From assembly GCF_034702125.1 (NCBI RefSeq), contig NC_085859.1:9008848-9072847 (forward strand): a stretch of 64,000 nt of DNA. The letters are read 5' to 3'. Positions 18,002-62,284 of the stretch are shown one piece after another. Origin of the DNA: Engraulis encrasicolus (Eukaryota > Chordata > Actinopteri > Clupeiformes > Engraulidae). Position numbers and translations under genes: made by a program. The stretch's first letter is position 1. Every line of letters begins with the position of its first letter. Below the pieces are notes generated by a model, which saw nothing but the letters and a program-made list of their open reading frames with translations, searched no databases and was not told the DNA's origin.

Positions 18002-19309
18002 AGGGGTGGTACGGTTCACAAAAGTCATGATTCGGTCCATATCACGGTTTCAAGGTCACGGTTTTCGGTTTTGTACGGTTCTGTTTTTTTTTTTTTTTTT
18101 TTTTAATATAATGTATTAGGCCTATAATATAAAAATTAGAATGAAAATGTAAGCTTATCATGTTAAATTTGACTTCATTTAACCTAACAAGGTGAAGTTA
18201 CTGAAAGAGGATAGATAGCCTATCAATGATTTTAACATGCTTCCATTTATTTCACAAAAAGGGAGAACTAAGTCCTAACTTTTAAGTTGACAAATATTCA
18301 AATATTACATACTATAACACATTTGACGTGTTCAAATAAAACAGCTACACTGCTGTAGGCAATGGGACCATTTGGTCAGTGCAGTATGACTATTTTGGTT
18401 AATGACACACTGAGAACGAATTGGACTTTTATTTTGATACCGCTTTCTGCGAGTTTTGCGCTTAGGATGAATCGGTTGCTTCCTATCATGAAACTGCCGG
18501 CCGTGAGAAGCATAGAAGTAAAACCAGAAGTCACATTCAATTTTAAGTGAACAAGTGATAGGGTTAAGTTATGTTAAAATGTGAAAGTTAAGGTAACAAA
18601 TAATTTAAAAAGATTGTTTTTTAGAAGTGTATGCACAAGAATGTTTCACAAAACTCCTGTGAAGCTGAGCCTGTTAAAATAGTCAAATTTTATTTACTAG
18701 TTAATGTTAACTAGGCAACAGCACAAAGTCCCCTTCATTCCATCAGAGTTTAACTGGCTACATATAATCAACTAGGCCTACAGTTGATTGCAGTTAAGGA
18801 CAGCGCAGTGAATCTGATGGATAGCCTATGTTCACTTATCTCGCATTTTGCAGTCCGGAATCCCCATTCAATGCCACGTGGATATAGCCAACTGTAACAT
18901 AAGTCATAGTCTACTTTGTTCTGCTAATCTGTCATTTTTGTAAATTCATGTTCATTTAATTTAAATTGGTCAGAATAAAGGCTGGGGGCAGTCACTTGCG
19001 CTAACGTGGAGAGAGAGGGGGGAGAGACGCTGCTGACCGACCTGCACTTGCTTGTAGTCAGCTGGTGCATGCTGTTACATTATGCCTTTCAGTTGGCTGA
19101 TAGAAATCAATCTTTCCACAGTCAATATCCTATGTAGTCTTTGTGTTGTATGCTTGTATAAGTAGTAGGATTTTAATTGCGTCGTCCGCCGGTGGTCACT
19201 CTCTCTTTTTTTTTGGAAACCGTGGGCACCGTGCGGTTGCGCACTACCCCGTTCCGTGACATGCAAACCGTACGGTTTCGGTTTGCGACGTAAACCGTAC
19301 CATGCCTAG
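18002..19309. mobile_element. hAT-type nonautonomous element with empty site
   Basis: The exact 8-bp duplication TCTCTACT lies at 17994-18001 and 19310-19317. Ends are AGGGGTGGTACGGTT and, in reverse complement, CTAGGCATGGTACGGTT. The matching point in unit 1 (about 7452-7465) reads TGTTCTCTACTCAGCTGC without the element. No transposase frame was found. Confidence 0.85.
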
Positions 19310-19565
19310 TCTCTACTCAGCTGCATTCTACTGGGTTCTGTCTTTTAGTGGTTGTTAACACCAATTACAAAATAACACAGCAGGCACCCCATCACCCCCA
19401 CACCAAACCAGAAATATGAAAGTCCCATAGGACCATGAATCTACAGTAATATCATCAATGTTGTATATGATCCAACTGAACATGTCATTGACATGAATAT
19501 GAAAACAAAATATTTCCAGAGAGATGAGAGTATTGGACAATCTGCAAACAAACTCCCTTTTTGGT

Positions 19566-19596
19566 CACACACACACATACACACACACATACACAC

Positions 19597-19638
<42 letters not shown>

Positions 19639-19649
19639 GCACGCACACA
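19566..19649. repeat. Compound (CA)n microsatellite
   Basis: CA units with interspersed TACA and GCACGCACGC. Flanks match those of the tract at 7835-7945, so it belongs to the duplicated TRIM unit. Confidence 0.9.
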
Positions 19650-19731
19650 CATATTACTTCTTTATTTGGATTGACAGATATACATTTATCATGGCACAAT
19701 CCAAATTTGGTTTAAAAGGAGTCCTATACAG

Positions 19732-20091
19732 CAGTGTTTCTCAACAGGGGTGCCGGGGCACCCTGGGGTGCCGCGGGCCCCCCTCAGGGGTGCCGCGGAA
19801 ACGTGGCTGATAAATAAATTATGTAATATAATACAAATTTGTCTATATTGATAAGTTAATGCTAGTCAGTGGAATCTTTCATCTGCCATTTACGCACAAT
19901 AAAGTAAATATAGGTCGCTCCAGTCAGCTGCGACTTCGAACGTAGGTCGTGCTGACGTCTCCAAATGTGTTACTTTTCTAAGCTTGTGTGGTATCGGATG
20001 CGATGCCATGTTACGGCTTGTTGATTTGGGATACCTTGAAATTTTTTTAATTGAAAGGGTGCCTCGCCTAAAAAAAGGTTGAGAAACACTG
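19732..20091. mobile_element. hAT/Charlie-type MITE
   Basis: Terminal inverted repeat CAGTGTTTCTCAAC at the left and GTTGAGAAACACTG at the right. The target duplication is CTATACAG/CAATACAG (7 of 8). The body includes GGGGTGCCGCGG repeats. No coding capacity. Confidence 0.85.
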
Positions 20092-20422
20092 CAATACAGC
20101 ACTAGAATCTTCTGTTCATAATGTCCTAAGGATAAAGGTGGCACCTGCGTTTCCATATGAAGAGGCTCCCAATGATGCAAGATATTGAGCAAAATTTTGT
20201 GAATTGCTTGGCCCTTCTTTTTGTTAGTCCACAGATCTGAAGACCACGCAAACATAGTTTATGCACATGGCCCAGACTACCAAAGATGAGCACAATTACT
20301 TTACATGAGTAATTGCAGTTATTTAAAGCAGTACACAGTGGTTGGTATTTCAGAAGCTTCGTTGAGTAGCATATATCCATATATGAATCAAATGAACATC
20401 CAATTTCTACAATTATTACTTG

Positions 20423-20424
<2 letters not shown>

Positions 20425-20470
<46 letters not shown>

Positions 20471-20513
20471 CACACGACACACACACACACACCAAAATGT
20501 CCACCTTGACCAC

Positions 20514-20594
<81 letters not shown>
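20425..20594. repeat. (CA)n and (GA)n compound microsatellite
   Basis: Interrupted CA tract at 20425-20491 and a long (GA)n tract at 20518-20594. The latter is a polypurine run that could form triplex DNA. From 20595 to 21050 I see intergenic sequence with a C run at 20888-20905 and no gene. Confidence 0.9.
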
Positions 20595-20595
<1 letters not shown>

Positions 20596-21047
20596 GGTAC
20601 GGATGTGTAGAGGTGAACAGAACAATTCTGTCCTAGCCTGAGAAATCCCATGCATGCTGCTTTGCACAATCGTTCCAATCTGAAAGACAGCATGGAGTCT
20701 AACCCTCAGCAAGCGGACCAGATCATGGTCCCTGTCTCTGTCCAGTCAAAGAGCAGGGAGGTGTGGAGAGGTGATGACTGCAGTTTGTTCAATACATACA
20801 ACTGACGTGATTGGCTATGGCTAGGTATGCCAAGTGATAAGTTACACATTCGTAACGCCCAATCAACAGCCGTTGTCAATCGTAAACCACCCCCCCCCCC
20901 CCCCCTTCGTGATTTGCAGTAGGCAGGTCTCCAGACCTTATCTCTCTTACAGGATACAAGATATACAAGATAGCACTTGTGATTGGGTCTGGTGGTAAGC
21001 AGGCCAGTTCTGCCCTGTGATCCAAAATAGTAGTAGAGTTCAGTCTG

Positions 21048-21714
<667 letters not shown>

Positions 21715-21781
21715 CGTGTGTGTTGGTATTTGAATGAGTGTTTAGTGCATATTGTGTGTATGACAGGGGGCTTCAGGGGCC

Positions 21782-53536
<31,755 letters not shown>

Positions 53537-53600
53537 TTCTCTCAAGCAGTCGAAGCGATCTGTGACTCCAGCCAAAGCTCCTTGGTAACAGGTCGATCAA

Positions 53601-53615
53601 AGTTTCCTTTCCACC
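53601..53615 (-). promoter_or_regulatory. Possible IRF-type element upstream of TRIM copy 2
   Basis: The coding strand reads GGAAAGGAAACTTT about 70 bp upstream of the ATG. It fits the IRF core AANNGAAA, but the spacing of the two GAAA boxes is one base short of a full ISRE. Fish TRIM genes of this type are often interferon-inducible. I saw no equivalent upstream of copy 1. Confidence 0.3.
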
Positions 53616-53619
53616 TGTG

Positions 53620-55860
53620 ACACTCCAAACTTCCTGGATGGAGTTGAGTAGGCCCACCCTATTCATGGAGTACTGCTGCCATCTAGTGGCCATCTTTAGT
53701 GATGGCGCAAGTTTAGTGTTATACATTAAACATGAACAAAGTCTGTTCCCATAAGTCCCATCACTCGGCGGCCATCTTGGCTACGCCTCAAACTGACTAT
53801 TTGAGATTAGTCAGTGATGGGGTATATAAGAATGAATGGGGGGAATAATGTTGTGTGACAGTGGGACAACACAGCGATACACAACTCATATGGTTGGAAT
53901 CACAATGAAAAACTGGGTTTAATGGCAGTCTTAGAATGCCCGAAACATGTAAGTAACACTTTAAAACAGCGTTTTTCTTTATGCTATTTTTGATCTGCGC
54001 ATGCGCCACATTCCACGACAACGTTCTGTTTTGCGGCAGGTGGGAGCAAGTTGCGTGGACTTCACCTCTTGCGGCCGGCTGTCAAACGGGCATCCATTCT
54101 CCGGTCATCGTACAGAAAAGACACTGGATTTATTTTCTGATAGCCAAAGCAGTAAGCACAATGGTCGTCCCTGCTCATCAGTAATAATAATAAAAAATAG
54201 GCTATTGAATAAATTCATGATCGGTGTTTTAAACTGTGATGCTGTTGTTGCCTAAACTGATAATGACCAACGGTGAAAAATATAAGAAAACAAGCTAAAC
54301 TGATCAAAGTTGAATTGCAGACTTGCTCCCGTTTTGCTTTTTCTTACTTATTTGTTTTCAACCATATGAAAAACCACAACGGGTGTGCACATGCACACGG
54401 CCGGTTTTGTTTCCGTGATTATATCTGTCCCTTTGTCTTGCACCTGCATTTTGGATGGGCGCAGAAAGGTGATTAGCCTAATGGTCGAGTTGCTCTCTCT
54501 GCCCAATTCACAATGAAGTTTCCACGGACGGCAAACAAACCACATGGCCGCCAGCAAACAAACCGATTAGGTACGAGCAGTCGTAAAGGTTTACGTTTGC
54601 ACTTGCGTCGAGGCGTCGAGACGATTGGATAAGTGACAGCGCAGCTCAGCAAGCAATTGGCTCTCGTTACCGGACAGGTGGGAGTGACGCCGGCAAACGC
54701 CATATTCGCGTAGCCAAATGCTCTCGTTCATTCCTATGGAAGGTTTCATGAGTGATTCGTCTCGTATAAGACCGTCTCTGACCTGAACCAATACAAGATC
54801 AAACATGATCAAAGCCCTGATGAATGCCATTGTAGGCTGAAATATGTTGGCAATTATTACGTGTTCTACAATAAACTTAGTCACTTTACTTAAAAGCTTT
54901 TTTCAACGAAGAAGAGTGTCTTGGATATATTCAAAACCATGAACCAAGCTGGCTCAGAACCTGTAAATGACATGGCACACTGTGACAAATTCGGCAACAC
55001 TGAAGTTGGCCTGTCAATGTTTTCAATAATGATGATATCTAATAAACTCTCTCATTCACCTCCACAATGGCAGAAAGCAATTCCAGATTAAACTTTTTCA
55101 TATAATGTTCTGTGCATAAACTATTCACATGAGCATTATACTCTAAATAGGCTTGACCAACAAACAGCTTGTGTGCCCAAGTAGCCTAGTATATAAATGT
55201 GCAATCACAGGAGTCCAACCGGTTTTTCCACATTACTGTTATGCGTGCATGCAGGCCCTCGCACATGCGCCCACACGCACACCATTTTAACCTGATGAGG
55301 TGTTTTACCCGCTGAGACAACAGGGTGTGTCTGAGTTTCTGCTCTTCCTCATTTGATCCACACGCAGCAATAACAACATTTTTTGTTCAAAACTGGTCAT
55401 TTACAGAATTGCAAAATAATTCATTTAGGCTATCATCTAATTAAGACCTGCTTTGGTGGTGGTGCGCTCTCCGAGTGCTTTTCTACTCTGGATATATTAC
55501 ACAGTTTGTAAATCAAATATTTTGGATTTGAATTATCGCAAGTTGAGCAAAACATAAAAGGAACAATGCGGTTGAAGGTTAATAAGAAAAATGTGATAAG
55601 AAATGCAATGATATGTGTGCTCATGATAAGACCATTGACAATGCGCTGTATATGGGATCCCAATGAAAAGCCCCATGCCACTGAGAGGAAAGAAGCAAAA
55701 CCCTAAGTATAAGTGCCTGAAACTCAAAATATGGTTATTGGTAACACTTTGTTCTGGTGCTCACTTATTAAGCATATTGCTAGTCACTAAATGCATGTAT
55801 AAATACAGTAGTTGTAGAATAAACAAACATACACCTCATCTCAGTCTCACTGCATGTACT
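53620..55860. other. Upstream region of TRIM copy 2, no gene seen
   Basis: Contains a YY1-like GGCGGCCATCTTGG at about 53768 and CpG-containing stretches around 53990-54090 and 54540-54720. No open frame with recognisable protein. Confidence 0.4.
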
Positions 55861-56020
55861 GCAGCTGTGGCCTAATTATGGTGGTGGTTCGAGTCCCACT
55901 TAGTAAATGTGTCCCTACCTGAAGTAGTCTGGAGAGATTGCTGTAACCATTACAGCGTAATAACTGTAGCCTACATCACCTTGAATAAAAGGCTGCCAAA
56001 TGTAATGTAATGCATGTCAT
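55861..56020 (+). mobile_element. SINE remnant with an L2-type tail
   Basis: GGTGGTTCGAGTCCCAC is a box B-like motif. The 3' end AATAAAAGGCTGCCAAATGT and (AATG)n resembles the 3' tail of the L2 at 46015-46047 (AAGCGTCTGCCAAATGC). Such tail sharing lets L2 proteins mobilise SINEs. Confidence 0.55.
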
Positions 56021-56519
56021 GTAATGATATTCATGACATACACATTTTAAAGTTATGGAGTGAAGAGTGCGCACACTTGCAATTCTTTTTATTATTATTA
56101 TTCAACGGAAGGATTATCTGTAAAGTTGAGATTCTAATACATATAGTAGTGGTAGACAATCTGAAGAAGACAATGGTTGAAACGTAATCCTGCCATGGAA
56201 TTAAACAAAAAAATATTGTAGGATTTTAAGTGTGCAGACTCCTCACTCCAAACCTTTGGGAAGCCTTTGTCTTGGTGGCCATCCTACCTAAACTGACTAA
56301 CTAACTAACTAAACTAACCAACAAAATTAACACCTCCACCATAAACTAATCATATGCATTTCAGCGGCCAAATAAGCTCCTCAGTCCATACAGTATGTTC
56401 ACCATTCCCAACATCAGCACCACACTGCAGCCTTTTGGAACCTGTGAGGAGAACAGAGGAGCTGTAGGCCCTGAGTCCATGACAATAACAACAGCATTCT
56501 GGACATCAGCTCACCTAGT

Positions 56520-57760
56520 AGTTGAGCGGCTACAGGAAAAATCGTGCAAATTATGATACAAGCGTGAAATTCGGCAAGTATGTGCTCAAGACCCATACGA
56601 TCAAATCTACCCGATTGGCCACTTGAAATGGCGGCCATTTTCCAAGATGGCCGCCAAAAAAGACCCCAGAAATGGATTTATTGCATAGAATTGACCTAGA
56701 AAATTATGATACAAGCATGAAATTCAACATGTATGTGCTCAAGAACAATATGAACAGATCTACCTGATTGGCCACTTGAAATGGTGGCCATTTTCCAAGA
56801 TGGCCACCAAAAAAGAAGCCAGAAATGGATTTATTGCATATAATTGACCTAGAAAATTATGATACAAGTATGAAATTCAACATATATGTGCTCAAGACCA
56901 ATACAATCAAATCTACCAGATTGGCCACTTCAAATGGCGGCCATTTTCTAAGATGGCCGCCAAAAAGGACCCCAGACATAGATTTATTGCATAGAATTGA
57001 CTTAGAAAATGATGATACAGGCATGAAATTCAACATGTATGTGCTTAAGACCAATACGGTCAAATCTACCTGATTGGCCACTTGAAATGGTGGCCATTTT
57101 CCAATATGGCCGCCAAAAAAGACCCCAGAAAGTGATTTATTGCATAAAATTGACCTACAAAAGTATGATACAGCATGAAATTCAACATGTATTTGCTTAA
57201 GATCAAATCTGTCTGATTTGCCATTTGCAATGGTGGCCATTTTCCAAAATGGCCACCATGAAAAACTCTGAAAATGGATTTGTTGCACAGAATTGAGAAA
57301 GGACATTGTATAAGACTTTGTCAGTTATGTGCTTAAGACCAACACAATACATTCTAAGTAATTTTCCAGTTTAAATGACGGTGATTTTCCAAGATGGCCG
57401 CCAAAAAATACCATAGAAATGGATTTGTTGCACAGGATTGATCAAGCAAGTTATTATACAAGCATCGATTTTGGCATTAATGTGCAAAAAAAAACAATAC
57501 AATCACATCTTCCTGACTAGCCACTTGAAATGGAAGCCATTTTATAATATGGCCTAAAAAAGGATGAATTTAGCCCAGAGGTGACCAAAAGAAATGATGA
57601 TACAAGTATGTAATTTTGTGTGTTTGTGCAATAGGCCTATAAGTATAATCAAATCCACTCATTTGCAACTTGAAAATGTATGGTAGCCATTTTTAAAGAT
57701 GGCCATCAAAGAAGACACTAGAACTTCATTAATTGCAATTAATCTAGCAGATGTGGCCCA
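56520..57760 (+). repeat. Left monomer array, about 8 units
   Basis: Units share GATACAAGCATGAAATTCAA, GTATGTGCTCAAGACC and GGCGGCCATTTTCCAAGATG then GCCGCCAAAAAAGACCCC. Cores lie near 56632, 56780, 56937, 57091, 57235, 57370, 57535 and 57690, so spacing is 135-165 bp. The rightmost units are the most diverged. Confidence 0.9.
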
Positions 57761-57841
57761 AATCAATGTTAACATTCACTGTTTGAATTTCCAATTATTT
57801 CATCATAGAAGGAAACACAATCAAGCAAAAAGGCACATAAC

Positions 57842-58172
57842 TATAGGCTACCAAGGGTAACCCCGGCTCTCTGAGGCATATGAACCAGACATCTCACTAT
57901 GGGTAACGCCCGCGACCATTTGCCAAAACTTGCTTTCAATCATGCCGTCAGGCCAATGAGCTGCACAGCTGGGGATCCCGCCCTCTCGGAGACAAAGCCC
58001 AGGTGCGCTGGGCTCTGAGCTTCAATCTGAGGCAACTAACCTTTGAGCTTGTGGGTGAGTGTAGCAATCTAGTGAGATGTCTCGTTCATCTCCCTCAGAG
58101 AACCAGAGTTACCCTCGGTAACCTATAGTTCTCTTTCTGTCGAAACACTCGACATCCCACTATGGGTATTGA
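57842..58172. repeat. Inverted repeat in the foldback centre
   Basis: CTATAGGCTACCAAGGGTAA with CCGGCTCTCTGAGG at the left is matched by CTCAGAGAACC and TTACCCTCGGTAACCTATAG on the right; GACATCTCACTATGGG also recurs as GACATCCCACTATGGG. MITE-like. Confidence 0.65.
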
Positions 58173-58174
58173 AA

Positions 58175-59140
58175 AACTCCAGATTGAGTTGCCTTTACCT
58201 AGAATGCGCAAACAAAAGCTTGGCCGGGGCACAGACCATTCTCCTGCCGATGCCCAGAGCTGTTGAAGGCGAAGAGGCAGCGTCCATCAGCAGTGATAAG
58301 CGTCATGCTCACCCAGTGTGCAGCCCGGGACGCAACAGTCGCCCAAGGTCTATGTTCCGAACCCGAAGAAGAGAGGCTAGGCACCAGGTGCACAAAGGCA
58401 GCGTCCGGACATCCAATACCACGGAGAGCACGCAGTGGAGGGAACCCAGGGCACGGAAACCACCCGTCTGGGTGTAACCGATGTGCAGGTGGAGCCCACA
58501 GAGGTGTAGCGAGGCCCCCAATACCAAGTGGTATTCCCCAATGGCAAACCAGGCCTTGGCACAAGGGGGAATTTCCAGCATGTTCAGTACACAACATCCG
58601 CAGGTGCAACCGTGCTGGCAGAAAAGACCATTCTCCAGCAGGGCCGCAGGTCCAAGTTGCGGATGGAGAACCTAGTAGCAACCACCACCACAGCGAGCTG
58701 GCCAAGCCAGCCCCGATAGATACCCGTTTGAGGGCACACACTATGGTTCCCAAAGTCCAAGGGGGACATCAAAGATACACTTCCCCTCGATCATGCATCC
58801 TGGTCGAGCAGGGGCCTGAGATACTTCATTGGAGAAGTATGGTCTAGCTAACCACGGTCGCCCAGACAGCACTCCAGGCAGCACAATTGACACTCACGCT
58901 CCTGCTGAGTGAATGAGACACACACAGCAAGGGGTGACGGACCCAAGGGAGACGTGTAATGCGAGAGGCGAGGATCCAGGTGGCCTTGACACGATCAGCC
59001 TTCTCACCCTCGGGTAGAGGGCGCAACTGACTAGAGAAGTTGCGTTCCACAGAATGTTCCACAGCCTCTGGGAGGAGGCTCTTATCTTTGAATGTTCCAG
59101 GCTGACAAGCCAAAGCCATTATGTGATAGCTAAATCAAAC
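58175..59140. other. GC-rich segment with long open frames on both strands
   Basis: Open frames of 184 and 194 codons overlap on opposite strands (58199-58753 minus, 58263-58847 plus). Neither has a domain I recognise. Higher GC and absence of stops on both strands can arise by composition alone. I make no gene call. Confidence 0.4.
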
Positions 59141-59224
59141 AGGTTAATGTCAAGTCCAGAGCAAATAAACTAAATTCATGACAATGCTTGTTTCTGGTGT
59201 ACCTTTTGTTTAACAGCAATATCG

Positions 59225-60560
59225 AAATACAGCAACATATGAAATTTGCACATTTCTAGGGTCTTTTTGGACGCCATCTTGGAAAATGGCCAGCATTTTA
59301 AGTAGCAAATAAAGTAGACTTGATTGTAGTCCTATTGGTCTTAATCGCATACAAGCCGGATTTCATCATAAATTGCTTGGACTATTCTGTGCAATAAATC
59401 ATTTTCTAGGGTCTTTTAGTTTTTTGGCAGCCATCTTGGAAAATGGCCACCATTTCAAGTGACTAATTGGGTAAATTTGATTGCACTGGTCTTAACCATA
59501 TTCAGACTGGGCTTTTTTGGCATTCCTGGGCCTGGGGGGGGGCTCTTTTGACCCCCCCCTCATAACTCATGAACGGAATACAGTATGACTACGAAACTTG
59601 GGGGAGATGATCTACATATGGACATCTATGAATGACATAATTTTTGTGTAATTATCTGGTATTATGACGTCATTATGACATCATTATCATATTATGCCCA
59701 AAATCTCGCCATAATGGATTTTCCAACAAATGTAGGTAATGCACTTAAATTTTAATGATTTTATGCTTCAAACCACTTAAATGCTCACAAAGTTGTCTGA
59801 TGCTAATGGAAATAACAAAAAAATATGAAAATATATGGCGTCATAGATATGGTTAAGTGATTTTTGGTCAGGCATACCTGTCAGAAAACCGTTGCCATGG
59901 CAACGGCAAAAATGATAAACCTAATCTTTCGGTACCTAACTGTAGCTAACTAGGAAAAGTCACAAAGTTTCGTAGTCATAACTTAAGTCGTTCAGAAATT
60001 ATACAACATCAAAGTTGCTGCGGGCACTTTTAGCCCCCCCCCCAGTCTGGATAGGGTTAAGCACATACATTTTGCATTTCATGCTTGCATCATCATTTGT
60101 TAGGTCAATTCTATGCAATAAATCAATGTCTGGGGTCCTTTTGGCAGCCTTCTTGGAAAATGGCCACCATTTGAAGTGGCCAATCTGGTAGATTTGATCG
60201 TATTGATATTAAGCACACACATGTTTAATTTCATGCTTGTATCATCATTTTCTAGGTCAATTCTATGTAATAAATACATTTCTGGTGTCTTTTTTGGCAG
60301 CCATCTTGGAAAATGGCCGCCATTTCAAGTGGCCAATCAGGTAGATTTGATCATATTGGTCTTAAGCACATACATGTTGAATTTAATGCTTGTATCATAA
60401 TTTTCTAGGTCAATTCTATGCAATAAATCAATTCTGGAGCCTTTTTTGGCGGCCATCTTGGAAAATGGCCGCCATTTCAAGTGGCCAATCAGGTAGATTT
60501 GATTATAGTGGTCTTAAGCACATACTTGCCAAGTTTCATGCTTGTATCATAATTTGCACG
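59225..60560 (-). repeat. Right monomer array, inverted, about 5-6 units
   Basis: Same unit as the left array in reverse complement: GGCAGCCATCTTGGAAAATG, GCCGCCATTTCAAGTGGCCA. Cores lie near 59277, 59440, 60155, 60305 and 60455; it is broken by the 59496-60056 MITE. Confidence 0.88.
59496..60056. mobile_element. piggyBac-type MITE in the right array
   Basis: TTAA at 59492-59495 and 60057-60060. Ends CCATATTCAGACTGGG and, in reverse complement, CCCTATCCAGACTGGG. The host monomer reads GTCTTAAGCACATAC without it, so the empty site is known. Confidence 0.85.
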
Positions 60561-60884
60561 ATTCTTGCCATATTGGCCTTGTAGCCGCTCTACTACAGGG
60601 AGGACAGTAGTATAGAGTGGCAACTGACTATTGTTAATCCAGAGGGTGTCTACATTTTGATTAGTCAATCGTTTAGGATAGGCCTACATTTTAGTCTGCT
60701 CTGTACATAACTTTGAATAATGCTAGTGTGATTTCTTGCATTGTCTATAAATTCAATCCACAGCTACTTTAGCCAACATCAAATTGCTTATTTGTTGTGT
60801 ACATTAATTTCAGAGAGCATAACACAATGAACTGATTAAATAGAATAAGATGAATTGTCAAAAAAGTATGGTGTGTGGGGGGGC

Positions 60885-61238
60885 TGGGGGGCAGGGGTGT
60901 GGTGACCCTTAACCTTTGACCGGCAGTGTACTTTATTTTATTTATTTGCAATTTTCGCTTGTTTTTTGTTGGGGGGGGGGGGGGGTGGGCAGGGACGGAT
61001 CATGACTCCATGGGCCCCTGGGCCAGACAACAAGAAAGGGCCCCCTCCAGATGTTAGAGACCCTATATTGTTGGGCATTCATGTGTTTTCCCCTGAAAAT
61101 ATGTGAAAATAGAGTTGTTAAAAGTGTGATTTTACACAACATGAGAATGGAAATTTAGAGGATTGAGCTTCAGGGCCCTCTGGACTCTTGGGCCCCTGGG
61201 CCTGGGCCCGGTAGGCCCTTGCAGTAATCCATCCTTGG
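60885..61238. mobile_element. Tc1 terminal remnant and a GGGCCC-rich MITE
   Basis: CCTTAACCTTTGACCGGCAG with TGTA at 60908-60930 looks like the end of a Tc1-type inverted repeat. A separate MITE at 60988-61238 begins CAGGGACGGATCATGACTCC and ends, in reverse complement, CAAGGATGGATTACTG; both ends contain GGGCCCCTGGGCC. Confidence 0.45.
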
Positions 61239-61254
61239 GGGGGGGTGTTGGGGT

Positions 61255-61565
61255 GTTAATGTCTTCAATGCAGACAGGATAGTGTAAAGATTACAGGAAG
61301 TGAAGAAGGAGAGAGACGGTGGTAGTGTTGGGAAATGCCCCAGGCTGGACTGGAACCCGAGTTGGCTGCATATGGTGAAGTTTGGGGAAGAAATAAGGTG
61401 GGGGTAAATGTGCATGTGTTTAATGCAGACAGGATAGTGAAGAGATGACAAGAAGTGGGAGAGAGAGATGGGGTAGGGTTGGGAAATGGCCCAGGCCGAA
61501 CTCGAACCCGGGTCACCCGCATAGGCCTATGGTGTGGTGTCTCAGCACGCGGTACCACAGCGCCC
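61255..61565 (-). mobile_element. Two tRNA-derived SINE copies, minus strand
   Basis: At 61420-61565 the minus strand reads GGGGGCGCTGTGGTACCGCG (box A region), GGGTTCGAGTTCGG (box B) and then the CCCATCTCTCTCTCCCACTT body. A truncated copy at 61255-61365 shares the body and AATGCAGACAGGATAGTG. Confidence 0.7.
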
Positions 61566-61602
61566 CCTGGTGGTGTACTGTATTGTCTGCTGCATGGCCC
61601 TG

Positions 61603-61890
61603 GTAGTGTACTTAATTGTCTACACCTGGTAGTGTACTTTATTGTCTACACCCTGGTAGTGTACTTTATTGTCTACACCCTGGTAGTGTACTTTATTGTC
61701 TACACCCTGGTAGTGTACTTTACTGTCTACATCATGGTAGTGTACTTTATTGTCTACACCCTGGTAGTGTACTTAATTGTCTACACCTGGTAGTGTACTT
61801 AATTGTCTACACCTGGTAGTGTACTTAATTGTCTACACCTGGTAGTGTACTTAATTGTCTACACCTGGTAGTGTACTTAATTGTCTGCTG
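61603..61890. repeat. Minisatellite, 25-26-bp unit, ~11 copies
   Basis: Tandem CTGGTAGTGTACTTAATTGT + CTACAC, alternating TTAATT and TTTATT variants; units with CCCTGG and CCTGG differ by one base. The open frames over it are artefacts of the repeat. Confidence 0.93.
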
Positions 61891-62140
61891 CATGGTTATG
61901 GTAAGTCTGTGTTGTCTCAGTACATGTAGTGTATCCAACTTATTTCAGAACTCTGTGTGTTGTCTCTACAAAGTACACCAGAGAGTAAAAGAGGATAATT
62001 AGATATGCATATATGTCTGAACAATAAGGAAGTTGACAATAAATATTGATCGATGAACCTACTGACAAAAGTACTGTATGTGAGACACACAGCCACACAC
62101 ATAGGACACTACATTTATGATGGTAATAGAATAGTTCAGT

Positions 62141-62146
62141 TTTATT
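62141..62146 (-). terminator. Poly(A) signal of the FOXRED1-like sequence
   Basis: AATAAA on the minus strand, 139 bp after the stop at 62285. It fits a retained 3' UTR of the parent transcript. No poly(A) tract follows. Confidence 0.4.
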
Positions 62147-62284
62147 GCCACTGTAAAGTCATTTGAACAACAAACTGCAACTGGCTTCTACATGTGTAAT
62201 CCATCGTCACAGCTAAAATGAAAATCATTTCAAAAGGGAAACCATTACATAAAAAATATACAACACACACACTCGTGCCCCTCC

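Larger units (their letters stand above)
56510..60600. mobile_element. 4.1-kb foldback element with monomeric arms
   Basis: Outer ends: GAGCGGCTACA with ATCGTGCAAATTATGATACA at the left; the right end carries the reverse complement (TGTATCATAATTTGCACGAT, TGTAGCCGCTC). Both arms are tandem arrays of diverged monomers of about 150 bp in opposite orientation (56520-57760 and 59225-60560). The centre (57790-59220) contains another inverted repeat and a GC-rich stretch. No transposase recognised. Confidence 0.75.

Noticed and set aside
53537..53575. Longer N terminus for TRIM copy 2 starting at 53575
   Set aside because: The codon there is TTG, not ATG; starting at 53536 gives an ATG in good context and the same 194-codon exon as copy 1.
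58199..58847. Overlapping 184- and 194-codon open frames on opposite strands
   Set aside because: No recognisable domain; GC-rich transposon-like centre of a foldback; antisense pair explained by base composition.
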